Below are positions 27,950-37,508 of a DNA stretch of 64,000 nucleotides, in pieces (position 1 is the first letter of the stretch; each line of letters opens with the position of its first letter). Source of the stretch: Candidatus Eisenbacteria bacterium (GTDB lineage: Bacteria; Desulfobacterota; Binatia; DP-6); assembly GCA_035577985.1 (NCBI GenBank), contig DATJZY010000035.1:23909-87908 (forward strand). The letters are read 5' to 3'. The translations under genes and the position numbers were made by a program. Below the pieces are notes generated by a model, which worked only from the letters and a program-made list of their open reading frames with translations, did not search any database and was not told where the DNA came from.

Positions 27950-28935
27950 GCACGCCCGCCGACGCGGCGGGCACGACCTGCGCCGGCTGCGGGGCGCAGC
28001 TCGGCCCGTCGATGCTCGCCTGCCCCGCATGCCGGCGCCTGGTCCATGCGGCGCGCCTGCAGGAGCTCGCCGCCGCCGCACGCGAGGCGACCGAGCGCGG
28101 GGACGCCGGCGCCGCGCTCGCCGCGTGGCGCGAGGCGCACGACCTGCTGCCGCCGCAGGCGCGCCAGCGGGCCGTGGTGGCGGAGCGCATCGCGGCCCTC
28201 AGCGCCACCGTCGGCGCGGCGCCGGCCGCGCGACCGCGCACGCCCTGGGGTTGGATCGTGTTCGCGATCGCCGCCGTCGCGGGCAAGGGCAAGCTCCTGC
28301 TCGCCGGCCTCACCAAGGCGACCACCATCCTCTCGATGCTGCTCGCGTTCGGCGTCTACTGGACGCAGTGGGGCTGGCGCTTCGCCGCCGGCTTCGTGCT
28401 GTCGATCTTCGTGCACGAGATGGGTCACGTGGCGGCGCTGCGTCGCTACGGCATCGCCGCCACCGCGCCGATGTTCCTTCCCGGGATCGGAGCGGTCGTG
28501 CGTTTCCGTCAAGGCATGGCCCCGGCCGAGGAGGCGCGGGTCGGGCTCGCGGGACCCGTGTGGGGCGGCGTCGGCGCCGCCCTCACCTACGCGGTCGCGC
28601 TGGCGACGTCGTCGCCGCTCGGGCTCGCGGTCGCCCACACGGCCGCCTGGGTGAACCTCTTCAACCTCCTGCCGATCGTTCCGCTCGACGGCGGGCGCGG
28701 CTTCCAGGCGCTCGACCGCGCGCAGCGCGTCGCCATGCTGGTCGTGATCATCGGCGCGTACTGGGCGACCGGCAACGGGTTGCTCGTCCTGCTCGTGCTG
28801 GGCGCCATCTATCGCCTGGTCGGACCGCCCGGCCCGGGCGACGAGCGCGCGGCCGTCGAGTACGCCGCGCTCGTCGCCGGCCTCGCCGTCCTGGCCCACG
28901 CGGCGGGGCCGAACGCGGGGTCGACCCCGCTCTGA
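27946..28935 (+). CDS. Site-2-protease-like M50 metalloprotease with N-terminal zinc ribbon
   Basis: The 329-residue membrane protein has an N-terminal zinc-ribbon (CAGC, then CPAC at about residues 9-27), a helical stretch (40-85), and an M50 protease core. The zinc-binding motif is FVHEMGHVAAL in a membrane helix, and the third ligand lies in NLLPIVPLDGGR. M50 proteases cut proteins within the membrane, typically in signalling or quality control. The start is a GTG at 27946, coupled by 4 nt to the upstream zinc-ribbon gene. It converges with the methyltransferase at 28941, leaving a 5-nt gap. The substrate is unknown. Confidence 0.88.
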   Translation: MSTPADAAGTTCAGCGAQLGPSMLACPACRRLVHAARLQELAAAAREATERGDAGAALAAWREAHDLLPPQARQRAVVAERIAALSATVGAAPAARPRTPWGWIVFAIAAVAGKGKLLLAGLTKATTILSMLLAFGVYWTQWGWRFAAGFVLSIFVHEMGHVAALRRYGIAATAPMFLPGIGAVVRFRQGMAPAEEARVGLAGPVWGGVGAALTYAVALATSSPLGLAVAHTAAWVNLFNLLPIVPLDGGRGFQALDRAQRVAMLVVIIGAYWATGNGLLVLLVLGAIYRLVGPPGPGDERAAVEYAALVAGLAVLAHAAGPNAGSTPL

Positions 28936-28940
28936 GCTGG

Positions 28941-29702
28941 TCAGCGGGTGGCGCGCAGGATCACGACCGGGTACGCCGCGCGGATCTCGTCGCCGGCGCG
29001 GTGGGTCCCCAGCCCGAGCGCGTCGTCGTCGGCCGACGCGACGTAGGCGGCGCGGATCGTTTCCACGTCCTCCGGGCGCGGGAACGAGCGCTGGAGCAGG
29101 CCCTCGAGCTCGAACTTCAGCTTGTAGAAGGTCGCCGACGGTGCCGAAAGCCCGGCCGCCGGGAAGAGCCCCTCGAGCTCGGCCAGCGTGAGGGCGCGCG
29201 CGTGCGACGGATCGCGCAGCATCTCGATGCGATGGAACGCCGCCGCCTTCTTCGGATCGGGCGACGCCGTGAGATCGCACACGACGACCCGTCCGCCGGG
29301 CCGACACACGCGGCGCATCTCCGCCAGCACCGCGCCCGGATCCTGGAAGTGGTGGAAGGCGAAGCGCGATACGACCAGCGAGAAGGCGCCGGCGGCGAAC
29401 GGCAGCGCGTACACGTCGCCGCTCTGGAGGGTCACGTTCGTGAGGCCGGCCGTCACCTCGCGCGCCCGCTCGAGCATCGCCGGCGTCACGTCGATGCCGG
29501 TCGCGTGCGCGGCGACGCGCGCGAACGCAGCGACGACGAGCCCCGGCCCGCACGCGACGTCGAGCACGGTGTCCTCCGGCCCGGCACCGCTCGCCTCGAC
29601 CAGGAGCGCGAGCGCCCGCTCGTCCTTGATGCCGGGTGCGTTCGAGAACGGCACGGCCTGGCGGGTGAACTGGTCGACGATGCGGTCGCGGTGCGAGGAC
29701 AT
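28941..29702 (-). CDS. SAM-dependent class I methyltransferase
   Basis: The 253-residue protein has motif I in VLDVACGPGLVVAAFA, the acidic ribose-binding loop GIDVTPAMLE and LVVSRFAFHHFQDP. It is similar in layout to the methyltransferase at 15731-16504 (FHHF, DPSH repeat of positions), so the two are probably paralogs of the UbiE-like group. The substrate is unknown. The ATG at 29702 follows a TAGGCT -10-like hexamer by 5 nt on the minus strand. It is divergent from the alpha-2-macroglobulin gene, 63 nt away. Confidence 0.88.
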   Translation of the reverse strand: MSSHRDRIVDQFTRQAVPFSNAPGIKDERALALLVEASGAGPEDTVLDVACGPGLVVAAFARVAAHATGIDVTPAMLERAREVTAGLTNVTLQSGDVYALPFAAGAFSLVVSRFAFHHFQDPGAVLAEMRRVCRPGGRVVVCDLTASPDPKKAAAFHRIEMLRDPSHARALTLAELEGLFPAAGLSAPSATFYKLKFELEGLLQRSFPRPEDVETIRAAYVASADDDALGLGTHRAGDEIRAAYPVVILRATR

Positions 29703-29765
29703 GCCGTAGCCTAGCACGACGGCGACGCTTGACCGCCAGGCGGCCGCGCGCAACCGTGCGCGCCC

Positions 29766-32700
29766 ATGCGAGTGGCAGGTGCGGTCGTCGTACTCGTCGT
29801 GGCAGCGGGGATCGCGGCCGGCGCGGCGAGGCCGGCGACGCCCGGGATCCGCTTCACGCCGCAGGGAATCGTGAAGCGCGTGCGGCAGGTGGTCGCCGTC
29901 TTTCCCGAAGCGATGGTGGCGCTCGGCGATCCGCGGCCGGTGGCCGATCCGTTCCAGGTCGAGTGCGCGGCGCCGGGAACGGGGCGGTGGATCGACACGC
30001 GCACGTGGACCTACGACTTCGAGCGCGACCTGCCGTCGGGGCTCCAGTGCCGCTTCCGCCTGGCGGCGGGCGTGCAGTCGCTCGCCGGCCGCCCGATCGT
30101 CGACGCCACCACCTACGAGCTCTCGACCGGCGGCCCCGCCGTCCGTGCCGAGGAGCCGCCCGACGACGGCACGATCGTGGAGGACCAGGTGTTCCTGCTC
30201 GCGCTCGACGGGCCGGTCGACGAGGCGTCGGTCGCAACGCAGGCGTACTTCGCGGTCGAGGGACTTCCGGAGCGGATCCCGCTGCGGGTCCTCCCGGCGG
30301 CCGATCGCGACGCCGTCATCCGGAGCGTCACGTACTGGGACAAGAGCGCGCCGTCGATCGCGGTCCAGGCCGAGCGGCGATTCCCGAACGGCGCCAAGGT
30401 CCACCTTCGATGGGAGGCGGGCATCCGTTCGCCGAGCGGTGTTGCGACACGTGACCCGCAGGTCCTCGATTTCACCGTCCGCGACGCCTTCTCGGCCGAG
30501 GTCGCGTGTGATCACGAGACGTCGCACGCGGGCTGCATCCCGCTGACGCCGATCGTGGTGCGCTTCACGGCACCCGTCGCGACGGCGCTCGCGCACGCGA
30601 TGGCGCTCGTCGCCCCAGACGGCCGCCGATGGTCGCCCGAAGAAGCCGCGACATTCGTGCCCACCGTGCGCCGCGTCCGCTTCGTGCCGCCCTTCCCGCC
30701 CAAGAGTGAGCTGCGGATCGAGCTGCCCTCCGGTCTCGTCGACGAGGAGGGCCGCGCGCTCGAGGGCGCCGGCGTCCTCGCCCAGCCGATCCACACCGAC
30801 GGCTACCCGCCGCTCGCGAAGTTCGCGGGCCGCTTCGGCATCATCGAAGCGAAGGCCGATCCCGCGCTGCCGGTGACGGTACGAAACCTCGAGCCAGACG
30901 CCGCCGCGAGCATCGCGCAGATCCGCGGGGTCATGGCGCGCATTCCCGCCGACGACGTCCCCGCGATGCTCGGGTGGCTGCGACGGGTCGGCAGCGCGCA
31001 ACGTGACCGGTCGGTGTTCGCATCCGCCAAGCCCGCGCCGCAACGGACGTCGTTCACGCTCCCGCAGGCGAAGGAGAACGACGCCTTCGAGGTGATCGGC
31101 ATCCCGCTCACGCAGCCGGGGCTCTACGTCGTCGAGCTCGCGAGCACACGCCTCGGAACGGCGCTCCTCGAGAAGCCGGCGCCGCTCTACGTGCCCACGG
31201 CCGCGCTGGTCACGGACCTCGGCGTGCACTTCAAGTGGGGGCGCGAGCGGTCGCTCGCATGGGTGACGTCGCTCGAGACCGGCAAGCCGGTGGCGGGCGC
31301 GCGCGTGCGCGTCGCCGACTGCCGCGGCACGGTGCACGCGACCGGCACCAGCGACGCACAGGGCCTCGTGTGGACGGGCGCGCTGCCGTCGGCGAGCGAC
31401 CTGCCCGCCTGCAACGATCCCGCGCAGGAGAGCGAAGACGCCTACACCGACGGGCGGGAGATCGAAGCGCTCTCGAGCCTCGCCGGCGGGCTCCTCGTGG
31501 TCGCAGAGACGGACGACGACGTGAGCTTCGTCCACTCGTCCTGGACCCGCGGCATCGAGCCCTGGCGCTTCCGCCTGCCCGAGCGGGGCTGGAGCGGTCC
31601 GGTGGCCGCGCACACGGTGCTCGATCGGACGCTCTTCCGCGCCGGCGAGACGGTGCACATGAAGCACATCCTGCGCCGCCAGACGCTGGCGGGCTTCGAT
31701 GCCGTGCCGGCCGCCGAGCGCCCGACGAAGGTCATCGTCCGTCACGAGGGGAGCGACGAGCGCTACGAGCTCGGCGTTGCGTGGGGCGAGACCGGGGCGG
31801 CCGAAACGACGTGGGACATCCCGCCATTCGCGAAGCTCGGTGCGTACGAGATCGTGCTCGCAACGGCGGCGCCGCCGGACGAGCCCTGGCGCCGCAATGA
31901 ATGGACGAGTGGGGGATTCCGCGTCGAGGAGTTCCGCGTGCCGCTCATGCGCGGCACGCTGCGGCTGCCGACCGAGCCGCCGCTCGGCGGGAGCGTCGTC
32001 GCCGCCGACGTCGCGGTGCAGTACCTCGCCGGCGGTCCCGCGGGGAACCTCCCCGTGGTCCTGCGCGCCGAGACGCGCCCGGAGCCCTACGACACGCCGG
32101 ATCGCCTGGCCGGCTACATCTTCTCGAACGGCCCCGTTCGCGAGGAGACCACGCGCGGCGGCGACGACTACGATGAGGACGGCGACGACCGCCAAGACGC
32201 GGGCAAGCCCATGCTGCTCGGCCGCCGCGAGGTGACGCTCGACGCCGCCGGCACGGCTCGCATCGAGCTCCCGAGCCTCCCCGCGACCGACGTCCCCCGC
32301 CGGCTCACGACCGAGCTCGAGTTCCGCGATCCGAACGGCGAGGTGCAGACGGCGTCGGCCCGCACCACCGTCTGGCCGGCACGCGTCTGCGCGGGCATCA
32401 AGGCGCGCGATTGGGCCAAGACGCGCGGAGACCTCCGCGCCCAGGTCGTCGTGCTCGATCTCGGGGGCCGGCCGGCGGGCAACGTGCCCGTGCGCGTCAC
32501 CGCCTTCGAAGAGAAGATCTACTCGACGCGCAAGCGCGTGATCGGCGGCTTCTACGCCTACGAGCACGTGCGCGAGGTGCGCCGCGTCGGCGAGCTCTGC
32601 CGCGGCACGACGAGCGCCGGCGGCCACTTCAAGTGCGAGGGCCGCCCGAGCGTCGAGGGCGAGATCGTGCTGCAGGTCGAGGCGACCGACCGCGACGGGC

Positions 32701-35387
32701 GGACGAGCGCCGCCAACACGCACGTCTGGGTCGGGCGCGGCGACGAGTTCTGGTTCGCCGCCGACGACCACGACCGCATGGACGTGCTGGCCGAGCAGCG
32801 CCGCTACGAGCCGGGCGAGACGGCGCGGCTCCAGGTGCGGACGCCGTTCCGCCAGGCGACGGCGCTCGTGACGCTCGAGCGCGAGGGCGTGCTCGACGCG
32901 CGGGTCGTGCCCCTCGACGCGACCGATCCCGTCGTCGAGGTGCCGATCCGCGACAGCTATGCGCCCAACATGTTCGTGTCGGTGCTCGCCGTGCGCGGTC
33001 GCGTCGGCGACGTACAGCCGACGGCGATGGTGGACCTCGGGCGCCCGACCTTCAAGCTCGGGATCGCCGAGCTGCGCGTCGGCTGGCGCGCCCACGAGCT
33101 GCAGGTGCGCGTCGAGCCGGATCGCGAGGTCTACCGCGTGCGCGACCGCGCCACCGTGCGCGTCGCCGTGCGAACGCCCGGTGGCGCGCCGCCGCCGCCC
33201 GGCAGCGAGGTCGCGATGGCGGCGGTGGACGAGGGTCTGCTCGAGCTGTCGCCGAACCGCAGCTGGAACCTGCTCGACGCCATGATGTCGCTGCGCGGCT
33301 ACTCCGTCACGACGGCGACGGCCGCGATGCAGGTGGTGGGCAAGCGCCACTTCGGGCGCAAGGCGCTGCCCTCGGGCGGCGGCGGAGGCCGGCAGGCGAC
33401 GCGCGAGCTGTTCGACACGCTGCTCCTGTGGCGTGCGAGCGTACCGCTCGACGCCGATGGCCGCGCGACGGTCGAGATCCCCCTCAACGACTCCCTCACG
33501 AGCTTCCGCATCGTCGCGGTCGCGACCGGCGCGCTCGGCAAGTTCGGGACCGGCGCCGCATCGATCCGCGCCTCGCAGGACCTGATGCTGTTCTCCGGCC
33601 TGCCGCCGCTCGTTCGTGACGGCGATCGGTTCCGCGCCGAGCTCACCGTGCGCAACGCGACCACGCGGCCGATGACCGTCGAGGTCCGGGCGACCGCGCC
33701 GGCCCTTGCGGCGCCCCTCGCGCCGCAGTCGCTGCCCCTCGCCGCCGGCGAGGGACGCGTCGTCGGCTGGGACGTCACGGTGCCGGCGTCGGACGCGCCG
33801 CTCGCGTACACGTTCGAAGCCGGCGAGGCGGGCGGGCCGCAGGACCGCCTGGCGGTGACCCAGCAGGTTCGCCCTGCCGTGCCCGAGCGCACGCTGGCGG
33901 CGACGCTGCTCCAGCTCGCGGGCAGCTCGAGCGTGCCCGTGGCGCGGCCCGTGGACGCGCTGCCCGATCGCGGCGGCATCGACGTCACCATGTCGCCGTC
34001 GCTCGGCGTCGGGCTCGACGGCGCGCGCGACTGGATGCGGCGCTATCCCTACGGCTGCCTCGAGCAGCGCGTCTCGCGCGCCGTCGCACTCGGCGACGCG
34101 CGCGTGCGCGACGACGTCCTGGGTGCGCTGCCGAGCCACCTCGACGGCGCCGGCCTCCTGAAGTTCTTCCCGACCACGCAGAACGGCAGCGAGGTCCTGA
34201 CGGCGTACGTGCTGTCGATCGCGCGCGCGGCAGGCTGGACGCTCCCGCCGAGCGTCGTCGACCGCACGACGGCCGGTCTCGCCTCCTTCGTCGATGGACG
34301 CCTGCGGCCGGACACGACGGTCCGCGGCGCCGATCTCGTGCTGCGCAAGCTGGCCGCCGTCGCCGCCCTCGCCGCCTGGGGCAAAGCCGAGGCGCGATCG
34401 CTCGGCGGCATCGTCGTCGAGCCGAATCTGTGGCCCACCTCGGCCGTCCTCGACTGGTGGGCGATCCTGCGCGCGCTGCCGGCGATCCCGAATCGGGACG
34501 CCCATCTCCGCGACGTCGAGCAGATCCTGCGCGGCCGCCTCGACCTCTCGGGAACGACCCTGCGCTTTTCGGGCCCGGGAGACCACGAGCTCTGGTGGCT
34601 CCTCGTGAGCCCCGAGACGAACGGGGCACGCCTCCTGCTGCTCGCGCAGAGCGAGCCCGCCTGGCACGACGATCTGCCACGGATCGTCCGGGGGCTCCTC
34701 GCGCTGCAGCAGCGCGGGTCGTGGTCGACCACGACCGCCAATGCCTGGGGTACCGTCGCCGTCGAGGCGTTCGCCAAGGCGTTCGAGTCCGAGCCCGTCG
34801 CGGGGCGTACCACCGTGTCCCTCGGCCCGGAGACCCGCGTGTACGGCTGGGACGGCGCGCCGGGCGGCGGGACCCTCCACTTCCCGTGGTCGCCGGCCGA
34901 CACGCTTGCGCTGCTGCAGGCGGGCAGCGGCAAGCCCTGGGCGATCGTTCAGGCTCGGGCCGCCCTCCCGCTGACCGCACCGCTCGCCAACGGCTACCGC
35001 GTGACGAAGACGGTGACGCCGCTCGATCACGGGTCGGGGCCGCTGCGCCGCGGCGATCGCGCGCGCGTGCGGCTCGACGTCGACGCGGAAGCCGACATGG
35101 GATGGGTCGTGGTGAACGACCCCGTGCCGGCCGGCACGTCGCACATCCGGACCGAGCCGCCGGCCGACGATCCGGCGTCGTCCTTCGCCCCGCCCACGTT
35201 CGCCGAGCGCGCCTTCGACTCGTTCCGCGCCTATTTCGCGTACGTCTCGAAGGGCGCGCTGCGTGTCGAGTACACGATCCGGCTGAACCAGACGGGACGC
35301 TTCCAGCTTCCTCCGACGCGGGTCGAAGCGCTGTATGCCCCCGAGGTCTTCGGGGAGCTGCCGAACGCGCCGGTCGAGGTCGAGTAG
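29766..35387 (+). CDS. Bacterial alpha-2-macroglobulin with thioester motif
   Basis: This 1873-residue protein has a signal peptide (MRVAGAVVVLVVAAGIAAGA, no lipobox Cys), a long series of MG-type beta domains, a bait region and the thioester domain. The thioester motif is visible as YGCLEQRVS with Cys1431 and Gln1434. Bacterial A2Ms trap attacking proteases in the periplasm and are often encoded beside PBP1C; exactly that arrangement is seen here, with the pbpC start 2 nt downstream. E. coli YfhM is a lipoprotein of about 1650 residues; this one is longer and appears to be cleaved by signal peptidase I. A TTGACC element lies 31 nt before the ATG, but its -10 is poor. Confidence 0.93.
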   Translation: MRVAGAVVVLVVAAGIAAGAARPATPGIRFTPQGIVKRVRQVVAVFPEAMVALGDPRPVADPFQVECAAPGTGRWIDTRTWTYDFERDLPSGLQCRFRLAAGVQSLAGRPIVDATTYELSTGGPAVRAEEPPDDGTIVEDQVFLLALDGPVDEASVATQAYFAVEGLPERIPLRVLPAADRDAVIRSVTYWDKSAPSIAVQAERRFPNGAKVHLRWEAGIRSPSGVATRDPQVLDFTVRDAFSAEVACDHETSHAGCIPLTPIVVRFTAPVATALAHAMALVAPDGRRWSPEEAATFVPTVRRVRFVPPFPPKSELRIELPSGLVDEEGRALEGAGVLAQPIHTDGYPPLAKFAGRFGIIEAKADPALPVTVRNLEPDAAASIAQIRGVMARIPADDVPAMLGWLRRVGSAQRDRSVFASAKPAPQRTSFTLPQAKENDAFEVIGIPLTQPGLYVVELASTRLGTALLEKPAPLYVPTAALVTDLGVHFKWGRERSLAWVTSLETGKPVAGARVRVADCRGTVHATGTSDAQGLVWTGALPSASDLPACNDPAQESEDAYTDGREIEALSSLAGGLLVVAETDDDVSFVHSSWTRGIEPWRFRLPERGWSGPVAAHTVLDRTLFRAGETVHMKHILRRQTLAGFDAVPAAERPTKVIVRHEGSDERYELGVAWGETGAAETTWDIPPFAKLGAYEIVLATAAPPDEPWRRNEWTSGGFRVEEFRVPLMRGTLRLPTEPPLGGSVVAADVAVQYLAGGPAGNLPVVLRAETRPEPYDTPDRLAGYIFSNGPVREETTRGGDDYDEDGDDRQDAGKPMLLGRREVTLDAAGTARIELPSLPATDVPRRLTTELEFRDPNGEVQTASARTTVWPARVCAGIKARDWAKTRGDLRAQVVVLDLGGRPAGNVPVRVTAFEEKIYSTRKRVIGGFYAYEHVREVRRVGELCRGTTSAGGHFKCEGRPSVEGEIVLQVEATDRDGRTSAANTHVWVGRGDEFWFAADDHDRMDVLAEQRRYEPGETARLQVRTPFRQATALVTLEREGVLDARVVPLDATDPVVEVPIRDSYAPNMFVSVLAVRGRVGDVQPTAMVDLGRPTFKLGIAELRVGWRAHELQVRVEPDREVYRVRDRATVRVAVRTPGGAPPPPGSEVAMAAVDEGLLELSPNRSWNLLDAMMSLRGYSVTTATAAMQVVGKRHFGRKALPSGGGGGRQATRELFDTLLLWRASVPLDADGRATVEIPLNDSLTSFRIVAVATGALGKFGTGAASIRASQDLMLFSGLPPLVRDGDRFRAELTVRNATTRPMTVEVRATAPALAAPLAPQSLPLAAGEGRVVGWDVTVPASDAPLAYTFEAGEAGGPQDRLAVTQQVRPAVPERTLAATLLQLAGSSSVPVARPVDALPDRGGIDVTMSPSLGVGLDGARDWMRRYPYGCLEQRVSRAVALGDARVRDDVLGALPSHLDGAGLLKFFPTTQNGSEVLTAYVLSIARAAGWTLPPSVVDRTTAGLASFVDGRLRPDTTVRGADLVLRKLAAVAALAAWGKAEARSLGGIVVEPNLWPTSAVLDWWAILRALPAIPNRDAHLRDVEQILRGRLDLSGTTLRFSGPGDHELWWLLVSPETNGARLLLLAQSEPAWHDDLPRIVRGLLALQQRGSWSTTTANAWGTVAVEAFAKAFESEPVAGRTTVSLGPETRVYGWDGAPGGGTLHFPWSPADTLALLQAGSGKPWAIVQARAALPLTAPLANGYRVTKTVTPLDHGSGPLRRGDRARVRLDVDAEADMGWVVVNDPVPAGTSHIRTEPPADDPASSFAPPTFAERAFDSFRAYFAYVSKGALRVEYTIRLNQTGRFQLPPTRVEALYAPEVFGELPNAPVEVE

Positions 35388-35389
35388 CC

Positions 35390-37498
35390 GTGCGATACGT
35401 CCTCGGCTGCGCACTCGCGATCGCCGCGCTCGCCGCGGCGGCGCGATTCACTCGCCCGGTCGCGCCCGCGTTCGAAGCGGTGCGCCGGGCGACGCGGGCT
35501 TCGGACGCGCAGCTCCTCGATCGTCACGGCGCCGTGCTCTCCGAGCAGCGCACCGACGCGAGCCGCCGCCGCTTCGCCTGGACGCCGCTCGGAGCCGTCT
35601 CGCCCGCCGTCCGCGACGCGATCGTTTCGAGCGAGGATCGCCACTTCGCGCGCCACGGCGGCGTCGACCTCCTCGCGCTCGGCGGGGCGGTGCGCGACCG
35701 CGTCGTCTCGGGGGCTTCGCGCGGCGCCAGCACCATCACCATGCAGCTCGCGGGCATGCTCGATCCCGCCCTGCGGCGCCGGCATGGTGTGCGCACGCTC
35801 CCACAGAAGTGGCGCCAGATGCGGCTCGCCTGGGCGATCGAGCGCGCCTGGTCGAAGGACGAGATCCTGGAAGCGTACCTGAACCTCGTTCCGGTGCGCG
35901 GCGAGGTCGAGGGCATCGGTGCCGGGGCGCGCGTCCTCTTCCAGAAGACGCCCGACGCCCTCGACTCGGTCGACGCCGCGGTGCTGACCGCGCTGCTCGT
36001 GTCGCCGACGGCGGCCGAGCCGGCCGTCATTCGCCGCGCGCGCGGCGCGCTGGTGCGTGCCGGCGAGGATCCCGGCGCGCTCCGGCTCGAGGACGCCGTG
36101 CGGACGGCGCTCGCCGCAGGCGGCGCGACGGGCCGCGCCCTCGCGCTCGCCCCGCACGTGGCACGACGCCTGGTCGCCGGCGCGTCGCGCACGAGCACCC
36201 TCGACAAGGACGTGCAGATCCTCGCGCGCGAGGCGCTCCGCCGCCAGCTCGTGCCATTGCGCTCCGCGAACGTCGAGGACGGCGCGATCCTCGTCACCGA
36301 CAACGCGAGCGGCGACGTGCTCGCCTACGTCGGATCGAGCGGCGATCTCTCGCGCGCGCGCTTCGTCGACGGCGTGGTGGCACGGCGGCAGGCGGGCTCG
36401 GCGCTGAAGCCGTTCCTCTACGCGCTCGCGATCGAACGGGGGATCCTCACCGCGGCGGCGCTCGTCGACGACGCGCCGCTCGAGATCGCGGTGCCCGACG
36501 GGCTCTATCGTCCACGCAACTACGACGACCGCTTCCGGGGGCCGGTCTCGGTGCGCACGGCGCTCGCGTCCTCCCTCAACGTGCCCGCCGTCCGGACGCT
36601 CGGCCTGGTGGGAGCGGACGCCTTCGTCGATCGGCTTCGGGCCCTCGGCTTCGCGGGGCTCACGCGATCGGGCACGTTCTACGGCCCGTCGCTGGCGCTC
36701 GGATCGGCCGACGTGACGCTGTGGGAGCTCGTGAACGCGTACCGGACGCTCGCGAACGGCGGCCGCGCGTCGCGCCTCCGGCTCGCGAGCGACGATCCGC
36801 GCGACAGGCCGCGCCCCGTGGTCGCGCCGTCGGCCGCCTTCATCGTGGGCGAGATCCTCGCCGATCGCGAGAGCCGCAGTCCCACGTTCGGCCTCGAGAA
36901 CGTGCTCGCGACGCGCGCGTGGACGGCGGTCAAGACGGGCACGAGCAAGGACATGCGCGACAACTGGTGCGTCGGGTTCTCCACCCGCTACACGGTCGGC
37001 GTGTGGGTCGGGAACTTCAACGGCGAGCCCATGCGCGACGTGAGCGGCGTCACCGGCGCCGCCCCGATCTGGCGCGAGATCATGGCGGCGCTCGAGGGCG
37101 ACGTCGCCGCACCCGAGCCACCGCCGGACGTCGTCCGCGCCGCCGTGTCCTTCGACGGCGGGGTCGAGCCGCCGCGCGCCGAGTGGTTCATCCGCGGCAC
37201 CGCGCCCCGGGCCCCGATCGCGCGCGCGCCGGCGTCGCCCCGCATCCTCGCACCCGCGAGCGGCACCATCGTCGCCGTCGATCCCGACATCCCGGCCGCC
37301 CACCAGCGTCTCGCGTTCGAGGCGCCCCGCGACACGACCGACGCCGTGTGGGTGCTCGACGGCATCGCGCTCGGCCCTGCCGCCGGCATCCGCCTGTGGC
37401 CGCCGCAGCCGGGCCGACACCGGCTCGCGCTGCGAGCGAGCGACGGTCGCCAGCTCGATCAGGTGGCGTTCGAGGTGCGCGGGCGGGCCGTGCGATGA
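35390..37498 (+). CDS. pbpC: Penicillin-binding protein 1C
   Basis: The 702-residue bifunctional PBP has an N-terminal membrane anchor, a GT51 glycosyltransferase domain (Glu82 in SSEDRHFARHGG; GASTITMQLAG), a transpeptidase domain (Ser337-x-x-Lys340 in GSALKPF, SLN, KTGTSK) and a C-terminal BiPBP_C-type domain (about 610-702). It polymerises and possibly cross-links peptidoglycan in the periplasm. The start is a GTG at 35390, 2 nt after the A2M stop, so translation is coupled. With A2M it forms the known envelope repair/defence pair. Confidence 0.94.
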   Translation: MRYVLGCALAIAALAAAARFTRPVAPAFEAVRRATRASDAQLLDRHGAVLSEQRTDASRRRFAWTPLGAVSPAVRDAIVSSEDRHFARHGGVDLLALGGAVRDRVVSGASRGASTITMQLAGMLDPALRRRHGVRTLPQKWRQMRLAWAIERAWSKDEILEAYLNLVPVRGEVEGIGAGARVLFQKTPDALDSVDAAVLTALLVSPTAAEPAVIRRARGALVRAGEDPGALRLEDAVRTALAAGGATGRALALAPHVARRLVAGASRTSTLDKDVQILAREALRRQLVPLRSANVEDGAILVTDNASGDVLAYVGSSGDLSRARFVDGVVARRQAGSALKPFLYALAIERGILTAAALVDDAPLEIAVPDGLYRPRNYDDRFRGPVSVRTALASSLNVPAVRTLGLVGADAFVDRLRALGFAGLTRSGTFYGPSLALGSADVTLWELVNAYRTLANGGRASRLRLASDDPRDRPRPVVAPSAAFIVGEILADRESRSPTFGLENVLATRAWTAVKTGTSKDMRDNWCVGFSTRYTVGVWVGNFNGEPMRDVSGVTGAAPIWREIMAALEGDVAAPEPPPDVVRAAVSFDGGVEPPRAEWFIRGTAPRAPIARAPASPRILAPASGTIVAVDPDIPAAHQRLAFEAPRDTTDAVWVLDGIALGPAAGIRLWPPQPGRHRLALRASDGRQLDQVAFEVRGRAVR

Positions 37499-37508
37499 TC
37501 GCGCTGCC

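Noticed and set aside
28941..35414. Very long open frame on the minus strand (over 2000 codons) opposite the A2M gene
   Set aside because: It is a GC-rich antisense shadow: composition is dominated by Arg, Ala, Asp and His with no domain, while the plus strand encodes a clear A2M with a thioester motif. Only its C-terminal 253 codons are real (the methyltransferase).
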